Assembly (NCBI GenBank): GCA_947846985.1
Contig: CANTUZ010000012.1
Span: 24,390,135-24,454,134 of the forward strand
From: Fratercula arctica
Lineage: Eukaryota > Chordata > Aves > Charadriiformes > Alcidae
Reading direction: 5' to 3'
Length of the DNA stretch: 64,000 nt
The translations under genes and the position numbers were made by a program. Below the pieces are notes generated by a model. It was not told the DNA's origin. It searched no databases and saw only the letters and a program-made list of their open reading frames with translations. This document shows positions 25,956 to 37,280 of the stretch, piece by piece. Each line of letters starts with the position of its first letter. Within the stretch, counting starts at the first letter, position 1.

Positions 25956-26800
25956 TGTTGATAAGCAAGTGTGCGTGTATGTGTTCCCCAGGCCGAAAGC
26001 GAACCCAGCGCTGACATCTCCTGGCCCTTCGCCTGTCCCCTCCCCGCCCGAGTACACGGGAGCGGCCACCCGCCGGCAGCGGGGAGTCCGCCCGGCGTAA
26101 GGCCGTGGGGGTTTCCCCTCTCGCCCTCGGTCAGGTCTCCGCGGCAGCCGGTGAAGCCCGAGTGCGCTGCGCCGCTCCGTTCCCGTGCGGCCGAGAGCCC
26201 CCGCCCCGTTCCCGCCGCGCCCTCCCGGCTGCTCTCCCAGCGCGCCTGCGTACGGCCGCCGCCATTTTGTGAGGAGAAGCGGCGGCGGGGCCTGCGGCCG
26301 GTGGGTAGCCGTACGTGAGGCGACGTCCCTCCGTCGGCAGCGAGGAGGAGGTGGGGGCCGGGCTCCGCCTCGCAGCAGCGGGGCGGGGGTGCGGGCGGGG
26401 AGAAAGGGCTCCGCGCCGTCTTGGCCTGCCGCGGGCGGGGGCGTTTCCCAGCGGGGTCGCCGCTGGCGGCGGGACGGGACCGCCCCGAGGAGTCCGTTGG
26501 GGAGGGATCGTCTTTTTCGCCAGCCTGGCACGCTTCGCGAGCGCAGTTTGCCCCCGTCACCTGAAAGGCGACCGAGTTTGTGAAGAGGTTTGTTGCGGGA
26601 AGGCCTCATTAGGTGCGAAAAATGAAGTGTTGGGATCTGGCGCCTCATCCAAGAGCGAGGGGAGCAGCCGCCGTCCAGGCACGGCGGGTCTCCGCAGCGG
26701 AGCTCACCTCGCCTCACCTCGCCGGGGAGGCTCCTGCCGGTGCTGCAGAACCGCTCCGCATTGCTTTGAGTTACGCAGAAAAACAATCAATCAAACAAAA
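25956..26800 (+). promoter_or_regulatory. DDX59: CpG-island promoter and untranslated exon 1 of DDX59
   Basis: A sharply bounded G+C- and CpG-rich block lies 5' of the first coding exon and is separated from it by about 0.8-1.3 kb. It contains an NRF1-like GCGCCTGCG near 26242-26250 and a YY1-type GCCGCCATTTTG at 26258-26269, a motif that usually sits just downstream of the start site of housekeeping genes. Plausible exon 1 donors follow (CCG|GTGGGT at 26300/26301 or TAC|GTGAGG at 26314/26315). No TATA box is seen. Long ORFs on both strands here are G+C artefacts. Confidence 0.82.
26258..26269 (-). promoter_or_regulatory. DDX59: YY1-type element
   Basis: GCCGCCATTTTG on the plus strand is the reverse complement of CAAAATGGCGGC, the extended YY1 site of TATA-less promoters. 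It is probably close to the DDX59 transcription start. Confidence 0.5.
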
Positions 26801-27625
26801 GTTGTCTGTAAACGCTGAGGTAGCGTTGTGTATTTTTAGAAAGCTGATGCAAAAAGAAGTTGACAGAGACTGGTATGCGCAGTCCGACTAATTCAGAATA
26901 AAATTGCGGTATTCTGTGTACTTTGTTTACCGATTGTACCGTAGCAAACGATTGGTGGGAACATCCGATGCTTTCGGAGTCAACTGAAAGTTTCAGAGTA
27001 TTGAAGTTACAGTGACTTATGGACACTTAATTCGGCTTCCTTGTATTACAGCAGAGACTTGGCAAATTGATCACGTAGGTCTTTGCTCTTCCTTTGACAC
27101 CCTGAACAGATGGACTCTAAACAGATCTACAAAGCTTACAGCCTTCTTAAATTTGACTGGGCTTAGAAAAGGACAGCAAAAGTAATGGTCTTGGGTGGGT
27201 CCTGTACTAAATTTCACATCCTTTACAAAACTGATGATTTTGTTTGGTTGGGGTTTTTTTTATAGTTCAGAAGAATGCATATTTTGTTTCTATATCACTG
27301 ACTCTCAAAATGGATAGATTTCCCAACAGATAGTGAAAATCAAAGTTATTGTGCAACTGCAAATGTCTAATACTGAAAACTAACTGTAGGTGGTTCTCTC
27401 TATTGTTCCATGCTTCCACTGCTATTTTCAAGTATTGCTTTACATTGCATCAACATTAAGACCAAGTTCACTTTTAAACAAGGCAGTTTCTAGATCTTTT
27501 CAGGGATTGAAAGTTGCTTTCTAGGTTTGCAAATATATTTCCTAGACTTCTTGGGTTTTTGTGGTAAAGTGTACCTTTCTCAACAGTAGTAGGTTCTAAC
27601 AACTGTAACAATTTTTTTTTTCTAG
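26301..27625 (+). other. DDX59: DDX59 intron 1 (approximate left end)
   Basis: This is the intron between the untranslated CpG-island exon and the first coding exon. The acceptor is a pyrimidine tract ending TCTAG at 27625. The left boundary depends on which donor is used (26301 or 26315). No coding sequence is recognised. Confidence 0.55.
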
Positions 27626-27636
27626 TGTACTGAAGC

Positions 27637-28455
27637 ATGTTTTTACCAAGATCTGTTAAAGTCAAGAGGACTGCTGATGATGACAAAAGTTGTACAGCTA
27701 AGAAAAATAAATTATCTTCTGGAGGATCTTTGCTAGAGGAGACCACCAAGTTCCAAGACTGTAAGTCAGTTACAACAGAAACCTCTGCTTCGGGATGCAA
27801 TTTGAATGAAGTTCAACAAGAACACACAGAACCTGTAGCTGGAGAGCTTGGTGTTGCTAATACAACTTTGGGAAAAGACAACAAAAATACCAATGAGGAT
27901 AGCACTTCGGAAGAACCCATAAAATCCTTCAGCAAATCCCAGCGTTGGGCAGAACCTGGGGAACCTGTATGTGTTGTGTGTGGTCGCTACGGAGAGTATA
28001 TCTGCGATAAAACAGATGAAGATGTTTGTAGCTTGGAATGTAAAGCCAAACACCTTCTACAATCTCAAGAAAAGGAAACAAAGCTAAAATCTGATCAACT
28101 CACAAAAGCAGAATCTCAAGCAGAAACTCACCAGCTTAATACACCTTATTTCTACAAAGATCATTCCTTTATTTTAGGTTTGCGAGATGAGCAGGTTGAG
28201 AACCTTAAACTGCAGCTAGGTATTGCTGTCCAGGGCCAGCAAGTTCCAAGACCTGTTGTAGAGTTTGAACACTGTGGCTTTCCTGAAACTTTAAACTATA
28301 ATTTAAAGAATTCTGGCTATGAAGTCCCAACTCCCATCCAAATGCAAATGATCCCTGTTGGACTATTAGGGAGGGATATTTTGGCTAGCGCAGACACGGG
28401 CTCTGGAAAAACAGCAGCCTTCCTACTCCCTGTTATTATGAAGGTTTTGAAAGAG
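27637..28455 (+). CDS. DDX59: DDX59 coding exon 1 (exon 2)
   Basis: The exon begins at 27626 after TCTAG, with ATG at 27637. It encodes residues 1-273: a polar N-terminal region, the zf-HIT finger, the Q-motif region (GYEVPTPIQ) and Walker A. It ends VLKE|GTAATG. Confidence 0.95.
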
Positions 28456-31400
28456 GTAATGAAACTTTGTGTGTTTTGAGAAAGTGGTTTGCAACTTTGT
28501 CTCTTGGATTTTCAATGTAACTGAGAATGTAATTGCAGTGGTTATTTTATTGATATTCAGTGATTTATTTTACTTTTGATTGGTGGAGTGTTGGTTCTTG
28601 GAGGAGAGGGGGTGCTGATTATTTTTGATGACTGAATGTTTTTTCACTTTTGGTCAGGTGATAAAGCAACTCTGTAAATATTCCCTAGTATACAGTTTCT
28701 CCATGTTAAGAAAGGTAGCTAAATTCGGTGGTAAACTTCCTAAATTACTTAAAATAGAAAGTGAAAATAATTCCAGGCATTTTGCAAGTAGTAGTTCCTA
28801 TATCTTGATATATGTGATGGCTGAAAGAGATTTTTTTGTCATTTACACAATTTCACAGCATAATTTCTCTTGGAATGTGTTCAGCTGACCATCAAGTAAC
28901 TACAGGAATTTGGGGTTATATAATTTCTGAAATCCTGTAGTTGTACCGTCTCCCCTTTGATACTTTGGGAAAAAGCAATTAATAAAACTTTTGTTTTGTT
29001 AAGGACACGAATATATGATGAGAAGTAATGGTAAACAGTACTCTGTACCTTGTGTGTCGTTCAGTATTGCTTTTTTGCTTTAGTGGCTTTATTCAAAAAG
29101 AAATGTATAAGAATATATTTCAAAATTCTGGACCTGATTCTAGTTGATATTTTGGACTGTTTAGGTGCCTTTATATATATCTCTACACATGTATATAGTT
29201 TTTTTGAAATGAATAATTTAAAGATTATTTAAGTAACTCTTTTAATCTCTGAAGTACTGTAGCATTAGTTTTAGGAATGGAAGCATTATACTGGAGCATT
29301 TAAGAACAGGAGTATTACACTCCCGTACCTCCTCTCTCTGATTATCATTAAAGTCTGCAAGACAGTTATATGCTTATAATAACATGCACGTAATTGGAGC
29401 CTCAATGAATAATACATAATTTTGCTACATGATCTTTCTAATTCTTCATCTTCAGGGTACTTTACAAGTTAATGTATTATGTCAAGAAAGAATTTAATTT
29501 TGTTGTTTAAAATAATTTTCATTTTTAACGTAAAAGAGAGATGAGGTGTTAAGAGCATAAGGGTAATCTGGGTATGAGATATTTGACAGTTCCTGGCTTC
29601 TCCACGTCTACGTAGATAACTTTTTTTGTGGTGGTGAAGTTGTTCAGTTAAACACTCTTGCCCAGTTGAAAACAACTCAAAAAGCCCTTCTTGGCACAAG
29701 TATTTAATGATGTAGTTCCTTTGATGTAGTGGGAAAGGAACAACCTTCTACTGTTGGTCACTTGTAAATATTCCAGTTGAAGACCAGAAATAAACAAATA
29801 CCATCCAGAAAACTGTTAAGTGAATTCATGATTGTAGTATCAGCATATGAGAAAGCTATTTGCTGAAGAGGTGATCAGTATTACTGAAATAATGCATCTT
29901 GGAGCTAGACCATTATTCTGCCTTCCCTGCCCCACCTCCCCCCTGTTTTACTTCATGTTCTTTTTACTTTGTTATTATGTGTTAACTGGAATTAGTTAAT
30001 TAACTGTTAATCTGAGAGGAATTACTACCTGTAATTTTATGTTTTCTGGGTTTCAGAAGTATCAGTGGGGTGACTTAGTTGAAGATCCTTATATAAGGAA
30101 CAGGAAAAAAAATTTAAGACTCTACCACTTTAACGATTCATCTCTACCTGGCTGACTAATAGTGGGTCAGAGCGGTTATTGATTTTGTTTTTAAATTTCA
30201 GAGACATATGCTTTTGCTGTGTAAAATTCCTATCACTGCTTATCTTCTCTGGCTAATGCTTAATATTTTTACTTAGTGGTGTGCCAAGACTTTACTTGAA
30301 AATACTCCATTCCTGTAATATCAAGACTTCAAAAAAAATTTTTTTATGATCTCTAGATTCAACTAGCATCCTGTGTTTTGAGTTCATGTGGAATTTATTC
30401 TGAATTTATGTTACAGATGCAGTGCAATAACTAAAATAGAAAAAAACCAATCTTTACAAATGACTACTAGCTTTCTGGGCCTCTTTTCGTGGTCACGAGG
30501 CTATTCTAACTTTGCCCTTACACATGCATTAATTTTTTGTTTTCAAAAGTTGAGTAATTGAGGGATAGACTTCTTTTGGCTTGCATCGTTAAAGGTATAA
30601 TCCCTTTCTGTCTTCAGATAGAAAGGATATTAGCAGTCTAATTGTATCCACAGTAGCTGCACTATATACTTTATATTTTAGTATTGGGAGATTGAGTCTC
30701 CCAAAAAGCTTTCTCTCTTAGATAGAAAACTTTTAATCTAAATATTAAAGCAATTCCACGTTCAACAGATTTCTTCCCCTCTTTCTAGACAGAAACTCCA
30801 TCTGCCCTTATTTTGGCACCAACAAGGGAGTTGGCAATTCAGATAGAGAGACAAGCTAAAGAACTGATGGCTGGTTTACCGAACATGAGAACAGTTCTCC
30901 TGGTAGGAGGTTTACCACTGCCACCACAGCTTCACCGTCTCAAGCAAAGTGTTAAGGTAAGGACTGTACCGTGGAAAGATCCTGTGGAGAGTTACGTTCT
31001 CATGACATTCACAGGAAAGAAAAATGCAACTGTTGACATGTATAGACACACAAAGATTTGTTTTTCCTAAGTCTGAACTAGCAAGATAATTTTTAGCTCT
31101 TGAAAATTTTCAGTAATACTTTTTTTACATTTTGATGTCTGATTAAGCATATAATAGCTTTTTTTGGTTTTGAAAAAGTTTCATGCATGATATTGCTGCT
31201 TTCAAAGACTGAAATATACCATGTTATTAGACAAGGAGTTGTAATTTACAGCAAAATTAGTTTGTTTTTAATGCAGATTACATTGCTTGTATTTAGACAC
31301 TTCCATTAGGGTTCTAAAAGGTACATTTCCTTTTGAAGTTTCATAATTTATTAAGTTATCTATTAAAGTTTTAAGCCTTATTTGAATGTAAGTAATTTCA

Positions 31401-34400
31401 CTAATTAGTGCCTTTCTCACCCATGTGCTGTAACTTTACAGTTTTTCTAGGACAGTCATCTGTCCTTTCATGGAATTTCTAACTCCTGGGGTTTTTTTGT
31501 TTGTTTTTCTTTTGTTAGGTTATAATAGCAACACCTGGAAGACTACTTGAGATTTTAAAGCAAAGTTCTGTTCAACTGCGTGGCATAAAAATTGTAGTGG
31601 TGGATGAAGTAAGTTTTTAGTTATCAGGGCTGTATTGTGGATGCCTAGTCAAACTGATTAAACATACAGAGTGTTCATTATAAAGATGAAATGTATTTTT
31701 TAATAGAAAAATTCAGTTTTTCACACAATCTGAAATGGATTTGAACAATGTGTGTTCTGTTGGCTATGAAAGACTTAGATACCTGACAGGGTAATACTTA
31801 TAGACCAGTATGAACCATTTGTTTTTAATTTTCTGACTTAGCTTTTATTGTGACTGAAAATACTCCTGCATTTGGATTTCTTGCCAATCATCATTCACAT
31901 TATGGTGGTTCTGTCAATTCAAATTCAGGAGTCTGCTGTTTATGGAAAAATCTGGTACAAATCCAATATTTTTCGCTTAGGTGGATACCTTGTTAAAAAT
32001 GGGTTTCCAGCAGCAAGTGTTGGATATTTTGGAAGACATCTCTCACGATCATCAAACCATACTGGTGTCAGCCACGATTCCAGTGGGCATTGAACACTTA
32101 GCAAATCAGCTTCTGCACAATTTTGTAAGAATAACAATTGGAGAAAAGAACTTGCCATGTTCCAACGTTCGCCAAATTATCTTGTGGGTAGAAGAACCAT
32201 CTAAAAAGAAAAAGCTCTTTGAAATACTAAATGTAAGTGTAATATTTTTTTCATAAGAACAATTCATAAAATTATTCATGTCTAACATCTCTGTCAGGTT
32301 GTCATCTTTAATTCTAATCTGCATGTAGTGAAGCGGTGGAGTGAGGTTAAGGATATAACTGCACTAACTAGTTCAGTAGTTCAGCCGTGTAGGAGCTTTA
32401 ATGGCAATTTCTGGGATTACTCCATCCCCATCACTCACACCTCCTTCTGTGCAGCAGCAAACTAGATTCCTGTGCTGGGATCCATGTTAAAAATGACAGT
32501 TTTGATATTTTTTTTGTGTTTCGCAGTATGGCATCCCAAAGATTTGTACTGGTTATCTGTGAGTGCAGATAGGAGCAGGTCTTTGATCTTAAACTTTCTT
32601 TGCTGCTTTATGGCCTGGGAGTGGTTTGTCATTTTAAAAGTCATTAAAGCAACCAGTGAGAAAGCTAATTTGGTTCTTTCTTCAATTTTTTTTTATATGA
32701 ATAATAATATATATCTTTATGAGTATTTTGCAGGGGAATTTTGGAGTGTTGGCTGAGGTTATCCAAGAAGTAAATAAGAATCTTTAACTGAACCTCAGAA
32801 CCTAAAGAAATGCAGAATTATTATGTAATATTTAAAGAAACGTAAAAGAAAGCTGCTGACTTCTAAAAAATGCATGTATTGATAGAAACTTGCGTTCTGA
32901 GTCTACAAATCATTATATGTTTATGATGTACAGATTGGTATAGTTTCACAGCTGGTATCTTGTTCCTTCTTATCTTGAGCCTAAGAACATTTATACATCT
33001 AAAAGTGTTGTTAGTTTTAAGAGATAATAAGCAGAATAAATTGAATCCAAGTTGCTGATGATGAGCAGCAAACTGTTGTAATACCTTCTCACATAAACTG
33101 TTTAATTTTACAGGATAAGAAACTCTTCAAGCCTCCAGTGTTGGTGTTTGTGGACTGTAAGCTAGGAGCGGATCTGTTGAGTGATGCTGTTCATAAAATT
33201 ACAGGATTGCAATGTACAGCTATGCATTCTGAAAAGTCTCAGGTGGAAAGAACAGACATATTACAGGTTTGTGCCTCCTAAAGTTATGGGGGTTTTGATA
33301 GATTTAAAATGGCCAGGTTTTTTTAAAAGTGGCTTAATTTGAGTGAGTTAAGTCATAATTTACTGCTTCTCTGTGGTAAAACCTGGAGTATTGCTGGGGA
33401 AAAGGAGAGACAGGTGGGACCAAGCAAAACTGTAGATAATAATGCCATTTTAAATGCAGATAAATACTGGCGACTACTTCCTAGATTATTTGCTTTGAAA
33501 TGGGAATTTAAATATGTGTTTAACTTCAATTGATGATTTTTTTTTTAATTAAAGCTGTGGTTTTTAGCTCTCTTTAATTACCTCTGTGAATTGTATTCCT
33601 ATTTAAATCAAGAATACAAGGGGACCATTCTCTCTTCTGCAGTCCCACTGGGTGTGTTCTTACACTGTATAACTAACCTTAGCCTATGCCTGGAGAGGTT
33701 CAAAATATAAATAAGGAAAAAAGAATTAATTTTTGTGCATTCTTCCCTTGCCAGGGATTACTTAAAGAGAAGTATGAAGTTATAGTAAGTACTGGAGTCC
33801 TTGGACGAGGGCTTGACCTTGTCAACGTCAAACTGGTAGTAAATTTTGATATGCCTTCAAGTATGGATGAATATGTACATCAGGTAAAGAAATAAATTGC
33901 TAAAGCATTATTTGAAAAGTATACTGAAATATGACATCCACCTATGGAAATTTATATTTAGATGTAAATATAAAGATTATTTTCCTCTTCAGAATATTGT
34001 TTTTATAGGAAAGAAAGAAAGGTGCTGAATATCTCCTCCATAAGTCTCTTACATGAATTACTAAAAGTCTAGAACACTGTTCTTGTATCACTGTAGAACA
34101 GTGTTCTTATATCAATTACGTTTGCAGCATTATTCTTCCTGTTTTGTACTGTCTTGTGTCATATTGTATCTATAGAAAGCAGTTTACCATGTTTTTACTA
34201 CCTGTGTGAAGAAGGGCCAAATACCTCTGTTTCTGCTGCAGCTCGTCTGCAGTGTGGGATATGCGTGTAATACGATCGGGAAACCAATCATGAACTTTCT
34301 TTTCATTCCTCTTCCTACTCCAGTATCTCCTCTGATTATTTTTTTTTCTAAGGATTTCTTGCTTTGAAAAAAGATGGGGTGTAGGTTGCACATATGTGTG

Positions 34401-35802
34401 TATTTATGTACATGCCCTCCAACCCTAGTTTGGCGAGCAGATCAAGAGAACTCTACTCCTGTGTCCAGTTTTGAAACCATCGTTGCAAGAAAAGCCAACA
34501 AACTGGAGAGAATCCAGCCAAAGTCAGGGGGCTGGTGCATGTGACAAGTGAAGAGAGGCAGAGGGAACTGGGCTTGTTTGGTCTGGAGTAGAGATTTAAT
34601 TGCGGTTTTCTATTTAGTAATGGGAGGTTACAGAAGAGGTAGAGACAGACTCTTCTGGGATATGCACAATGAAAGGACGAGAGCCAATGGTCACAACTTG
34701 CTGCAGGGTGAATTCTGGCCCGATAACAGGACAGAATTTTCACAGTGAGAGTAGCCAGGCAGTGGAACAGGCTGCCCAGAGAGGTGGTGAGGCCTTTGCA
34801 CTTGGAGGGACTCAAAACTCCGTAGGACAAGACCCTGAGTGAAGTGATATAACTTTCAAGTTAGCCCTGCTCTGAGGCGATGGGAAGGACCTCTGGAAGC
34901 CGTCCATTCTCATGAGCTCCTAAAGTGTTCTGTGTTACTAACTGCAGTACACCTCTGTAGTTTTTAATTATCTTTCTGCTAAAGTTTCAAGCAAGTAGTA
35001 AATAAATAAAAATGGTCTTTCCTCGCATCAAAACTATATCACTATTAACATACTATCTGCTCCTGAATAGAGTCTTTGTAGATTCTTTTCTGATTTGTTC
35101 AAGCACTTTTGGATAATACTGAGAAAAATTTGTTACTTGCAAGTGAAAGGCTTTTTTTATAGTCATGCTTGTACATGTTGTGCTTGATACATGTATGTGG
35201 CATTGCTATAGCAACTATTTTTTGAAACATTTTGTTTGGACCAGATTTACTATAAGCCTTTGCCCATAGACTGTGTCCTGTGTCTGAGTATCAATACTGG
35301 ACTTCTGGTATGTCCCATAAGCCAGTCGTAATTTTAGATGCATTTAAACTAAAGCTGCATATCTGCATATCCTGAATTCGGGAAGTTTATTAAAGCTTTG
35401 TGCTTAGAGGATGAGATGAAGAGTCTTGGTCATGTTAATTAGGTTAGCTGCTGTTTTATAACAGAAAATAAACTTCAAGGATATTTGGAGGATTTCCCTT
35501 TCATATTGATAACTTAAAATGAGTTTTTGCTTTTTCAGGTTGGAAGAGCAGGGAGGTTGGGTCACAGTGGAACTGCAATTACTTTTATCAATAACAACAG
35601 CAAGAAGCTCTTCTGGGATGTTGTGAAGAGAGTAAAACCAACGGGCACCATTCTTCCGCCACAGCTGCTTAACTCCCCGTATCTTCATGACCAAAAGAGA
35701 AGGGAACAACAGAGACTTAAACAATTACAGAATAGCCTTGTAACAGGAGATAATATTATGGACATTATTAGAAAACATGACAAAAATAATTCTCAGAGGT
35801 AA
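27637..35802 (+). CDS. DDX59: DDX59, zf-HIT DEAD-box RNA helicase (complete, 7 coding exons)
   Basis: This is an ATP-dependent RNA helicase; in humans its loss causes an orofaciodigital syndrome and it is linked to Hedgehog/ciliary signalling. Coding exons are 27637-28455, 30789-30956, 31519-31608, 31981-32232, 33114-33266, 33755-33883 and 35539-35802. All introns are GT-AG and phase 0, giving 624 residues (human about 619). A zf-HIT finger spans about residues 112-139 (Cys112, 115, 123, 131, 135, His139). The helicase core has the Q-motif region with Gln235, Walker [10 protein letters not shown] (251-259), PTRELA (284-289), TPGR (334-337), motif II DEVD (358-361) instead of DEAD, SAT (389-391), [10 protein letters not shown] (506-515) and [10 protein letters not shown] (536-545). 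The start has A at -3. KIF14 follows in the same orientation. Confidence 0.96.
30789..30956 (+). CDS. DDX59: DDX59 coding exon 2
   Basis: This exon encodes residues 274-329, including motif Ia PTRELA and the GG motif of VGGLPLPPQ. It lies between TTTCTAG and AAG|GTAAGG. Reading on past 30956 enters intron sequence. Confidence 0.95.
31519..31608 (+). CDS. DDX59: DDX59 coding exon 3
   Basis: This exon encodes residues 330-359, with motif Ib IATPGRLL and the first half of motif II (VVVDE). The donor GAA|GTAAGT splits motif II between codons. Confidence 0.95.
31981..32232 (+). CDS. DDX59: DDX59 coding exon 4
   Basis: This exon encodes residues 360-443. It starts GTGGAT (Val-Asp), completing motif II as DEVD, then LLKMGFQQQ, motif III VSATIP and QIILWVEEP. 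The acceptor is GCTTAG at 31980 and the donor AAT|GTAAGT. Confidence 0.95.
33114..33266 (+). CDS. DDX59: DDX59 coding exon 5
   Basis: This exon encodes residues 444-494 with motif [18 protein letters not shown] and the HSEKSQVER region. The acceptor is TTTTACAG and the donor CAG|GTTTGT. Confidence 0.94.
33755..33883 (+). CDS. DDX59: DDX59 coding exon 6
   Basis: This exon encodes residues 495-537, with motif [11 protein letters not shown] and the first residues (HQ) of motif VI after MDEYV. The acceptor is CTTGCCAG and the donor CAG|GTAAAG. Confidence 0.95.
34071..34114. repeat. Tandem pair of 20-bp palindromic motifs
   Basis: AGAACACTGTTCTTGTATCA at 34071-34090 is repeated at 34095-34114 with two base differences and a 4-bp gap. 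Each copy contains AGAACA-N-TGTTCT, a palindrome with a one-base centre. Steroid-receptor elements need a three-base centre, so this is not a standard one. Confidence 0.75.
34440..34910 (+). mobile_element. Degenerate CR1 fragment, plus strand
   Basis: Diverged sequence matches the 3' part of CR1 ORF2 read on the plus strand. Recognisable segments include AAACTGGAGAGAATCCAG, GAGAGGCAGAGGGAACTGGG, GTGGAACAGGCTGCCCAGAG and GGAAGGACCTCTGG near the end. Several indels and stops make it non-coding. It lies in DDX59's last intron in the sense direction. Confidence 0.75.
35539..35802 (+). CDS. DDX59: DDX59 terminal coding exon
   Basis: This exon encodes residues 538-624: the rest of motif VI (VGRAGRLG), [26 protein letters not shown] and the basic C-terminus ending at TAA 35800-35802. 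The stop overlaps an AATAAA hexamer at 35801-35806. Confidence 0.95.
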   Translation, partial: VGRAGRLGHSGTAITFINNNSKKLFWDVVKRVKPTGTILPPQLLNSPYLHDQKRREQQRLKQLQNSLVTGDNIMDIIRKHDKNNSQR

Positions 35803-35854
35803 TAAAGATATATTTATAGTTATCTTATGTAATTACAATGAAAGTGTGATTAAA

Positions 35855-35860
35855 AATAAA
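35855..35860 (+). terminator. DDX59: Candidate DDX59 polyadenylation signal
   Basis: AATAAA lies about 55 bases after the stop, followed by a T-rich stretch near 35885. Two other AATAAA hexamers occur at 35801-35806 (overlapping the stop) and 36201-36206. Which is used cannot be decided by eye. Confidence 0.45.
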
Positions 35861-37280
35861 TGGAATTATGATGCCTTGTATATTGCCTTTTTAAAAAAAG
35901 TTTATATACTCAGTTTTTTAAGGAGTCTCATTTTTATCTCCTCTTTATTTTGAAACAGCCTGTTTTGTGTTTGAATTACAGTAGTGCCTAGTAAAAATAC
36001 TCTATGTAACCCTTTTTCAGAACCCATAGTCTTTGGCCTTGCTTGCAACATAAACAGAGAAGATACTTTTTATTTTGTTTTAATATTTCTGAATAATAAT
36101 TTCAGACTTCTTGTGAAACACACTCTACCAGTAATTTTTATGTCACTATATTAAGGTGAAGGACACCCCCCTACTGCCACCCACCCCCCCACCCCCCCCA
36201 AATAAAACTTAGTGACAGGTTAGTCTCTCACCTCGATCTCTTCCCGTTAGTTTACATAAAAGCTTCCCTGGAGAATGTTTCCAGGAATCCTCATTATGTT
36301 CTCTGGGAGTTTCTTGTCAACATATACCAAGTTTTGTTTGTAAACAGTACTGAAAGTTTAGTTTCTCCTTTATTGCCTGTGAACCAGTTAAAAATCCAGC
36401 TCAAGCATTTTGCAAGAGCAGAAATACTAGTATTAGTATAACAACTTCATGATAGAGAAATAGGATAAACCACATAAATAAGAAACTTGTGTTCTTATTT
36501 AATGAAACATTATAGTTAATGTATAACTGATCATATGTACTTATTTACTACTGATTTAAGCATAATTTGCCATGCTCTGACATCAGATGCTCTTTCATTT
36601 GCCATGCTCTGACATCAGATGCTCTTTCATTTTTTTCAGGAAATGAGACCAAAACCATATTAGGGTAGTGTTGTATGACTTACCATCCAAAGTCTGAGAT
36701 AGGTCATAATCAAGACTTCACCCCCCCTTTTTTTTTTCCCTAATCTGAGGCTTGAGAAATCAGTTTCATCAGATCTTTCTGTGTGCTGTGATGCATCATC
36801 CCTTTTTGGCAGATGGAGGTGTCACAGGTCATGTCACGTGTCCCCTGTGCATTCTGTGTTTAGTCTTTGGCCAAAGGACAGCAATATGATAGATGTTGTT
36901 TGGTAGCAAACTAATTTTTAAAGCTTTCCCCAACTAGAACCAAAAAGAGTAGGTCTTACCTGCCACAAGACAGATGACATAAGTGTGGCACTGGTGCCAG
37001 GTGTTCTTTAACAGACATATAGTTATTGATGACAAACTCCTGCTATGAATTCTGATAATCCGAAATACGATATTTATTATGGTACCTACTATGTTACATG
37101 CACTGTTGCTACTACTTTAACATAATCTTACATGGGGAAAACCTCAAGTTTTTAGCTTCCCCTCCCCCGTGCTTTGTATTTTGTCTCCCTCGGCTGGATT
37201 TTCTTTTTAAGATTTTTCCCATTAACTCAGTTGTACAGTATTTATAAATGCCAAATCTTTTATAAGACGCACGTATCCTG
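35861..37280. other. Spacer between DDX59 and the KIF14 promoter
   Basis: This is about 1.4 kb of intergenic DNA or DDX59 3' UTR. It holds a C-rich run at about 36164-36200, a perfect 32-bp tandem duplication at 36566-36629 and an E-box CACGTG at 36835-36840. No ORF of note is present. Confidence 0.65.
36566..36629. repeat. Perfect 2 x 32-bp tandem duplication
   Basis: The 32-mer starting TTTGCCATGCTCTGACATCA and ending GATGCTCTTTCA occupies 36566-36597 and is repeated exactly at 36598-36629. Complete identity suggests a recent replication-slippage duplication. Confidence 0.9.

Larger units (their letters stand above)
28456..35538 (+). other. DDX59: DDX59 internal introns
   Basis: The introns are 28456-30788, 30957-31518, 31609-31980, 32233-33113, 33267-33754 and 33884-35538. 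They are A+T-rich and show no additional exon. The last one contains a degenerate CR1 fragment (about 34440-34910) and a pair of near-identical 20-bp palindromic motifs (34071-34114). The others hold nothing I can identify. Confidence 0.8.

Noticed and set aside
25799..26818. Long ORFs (up to about 290 codons) in the DDX59 CpG island
   Set aside because: Same composition effect; the region has promoter motifs and no conserved protein signature.
30957..31070. Extension of the DDX59 PTRELA exon by 37 codons to a stop
   Set aside because: A consensus donor AAG|GTAAGG lies at 30956, and the next exon continues the conserved IATPGR motif in phase.
34071..34114. Glucocorticoid/androgen response element
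   Set aside because: The half-sites are separated by one base, not three, so receptor dimer geometry is not met.
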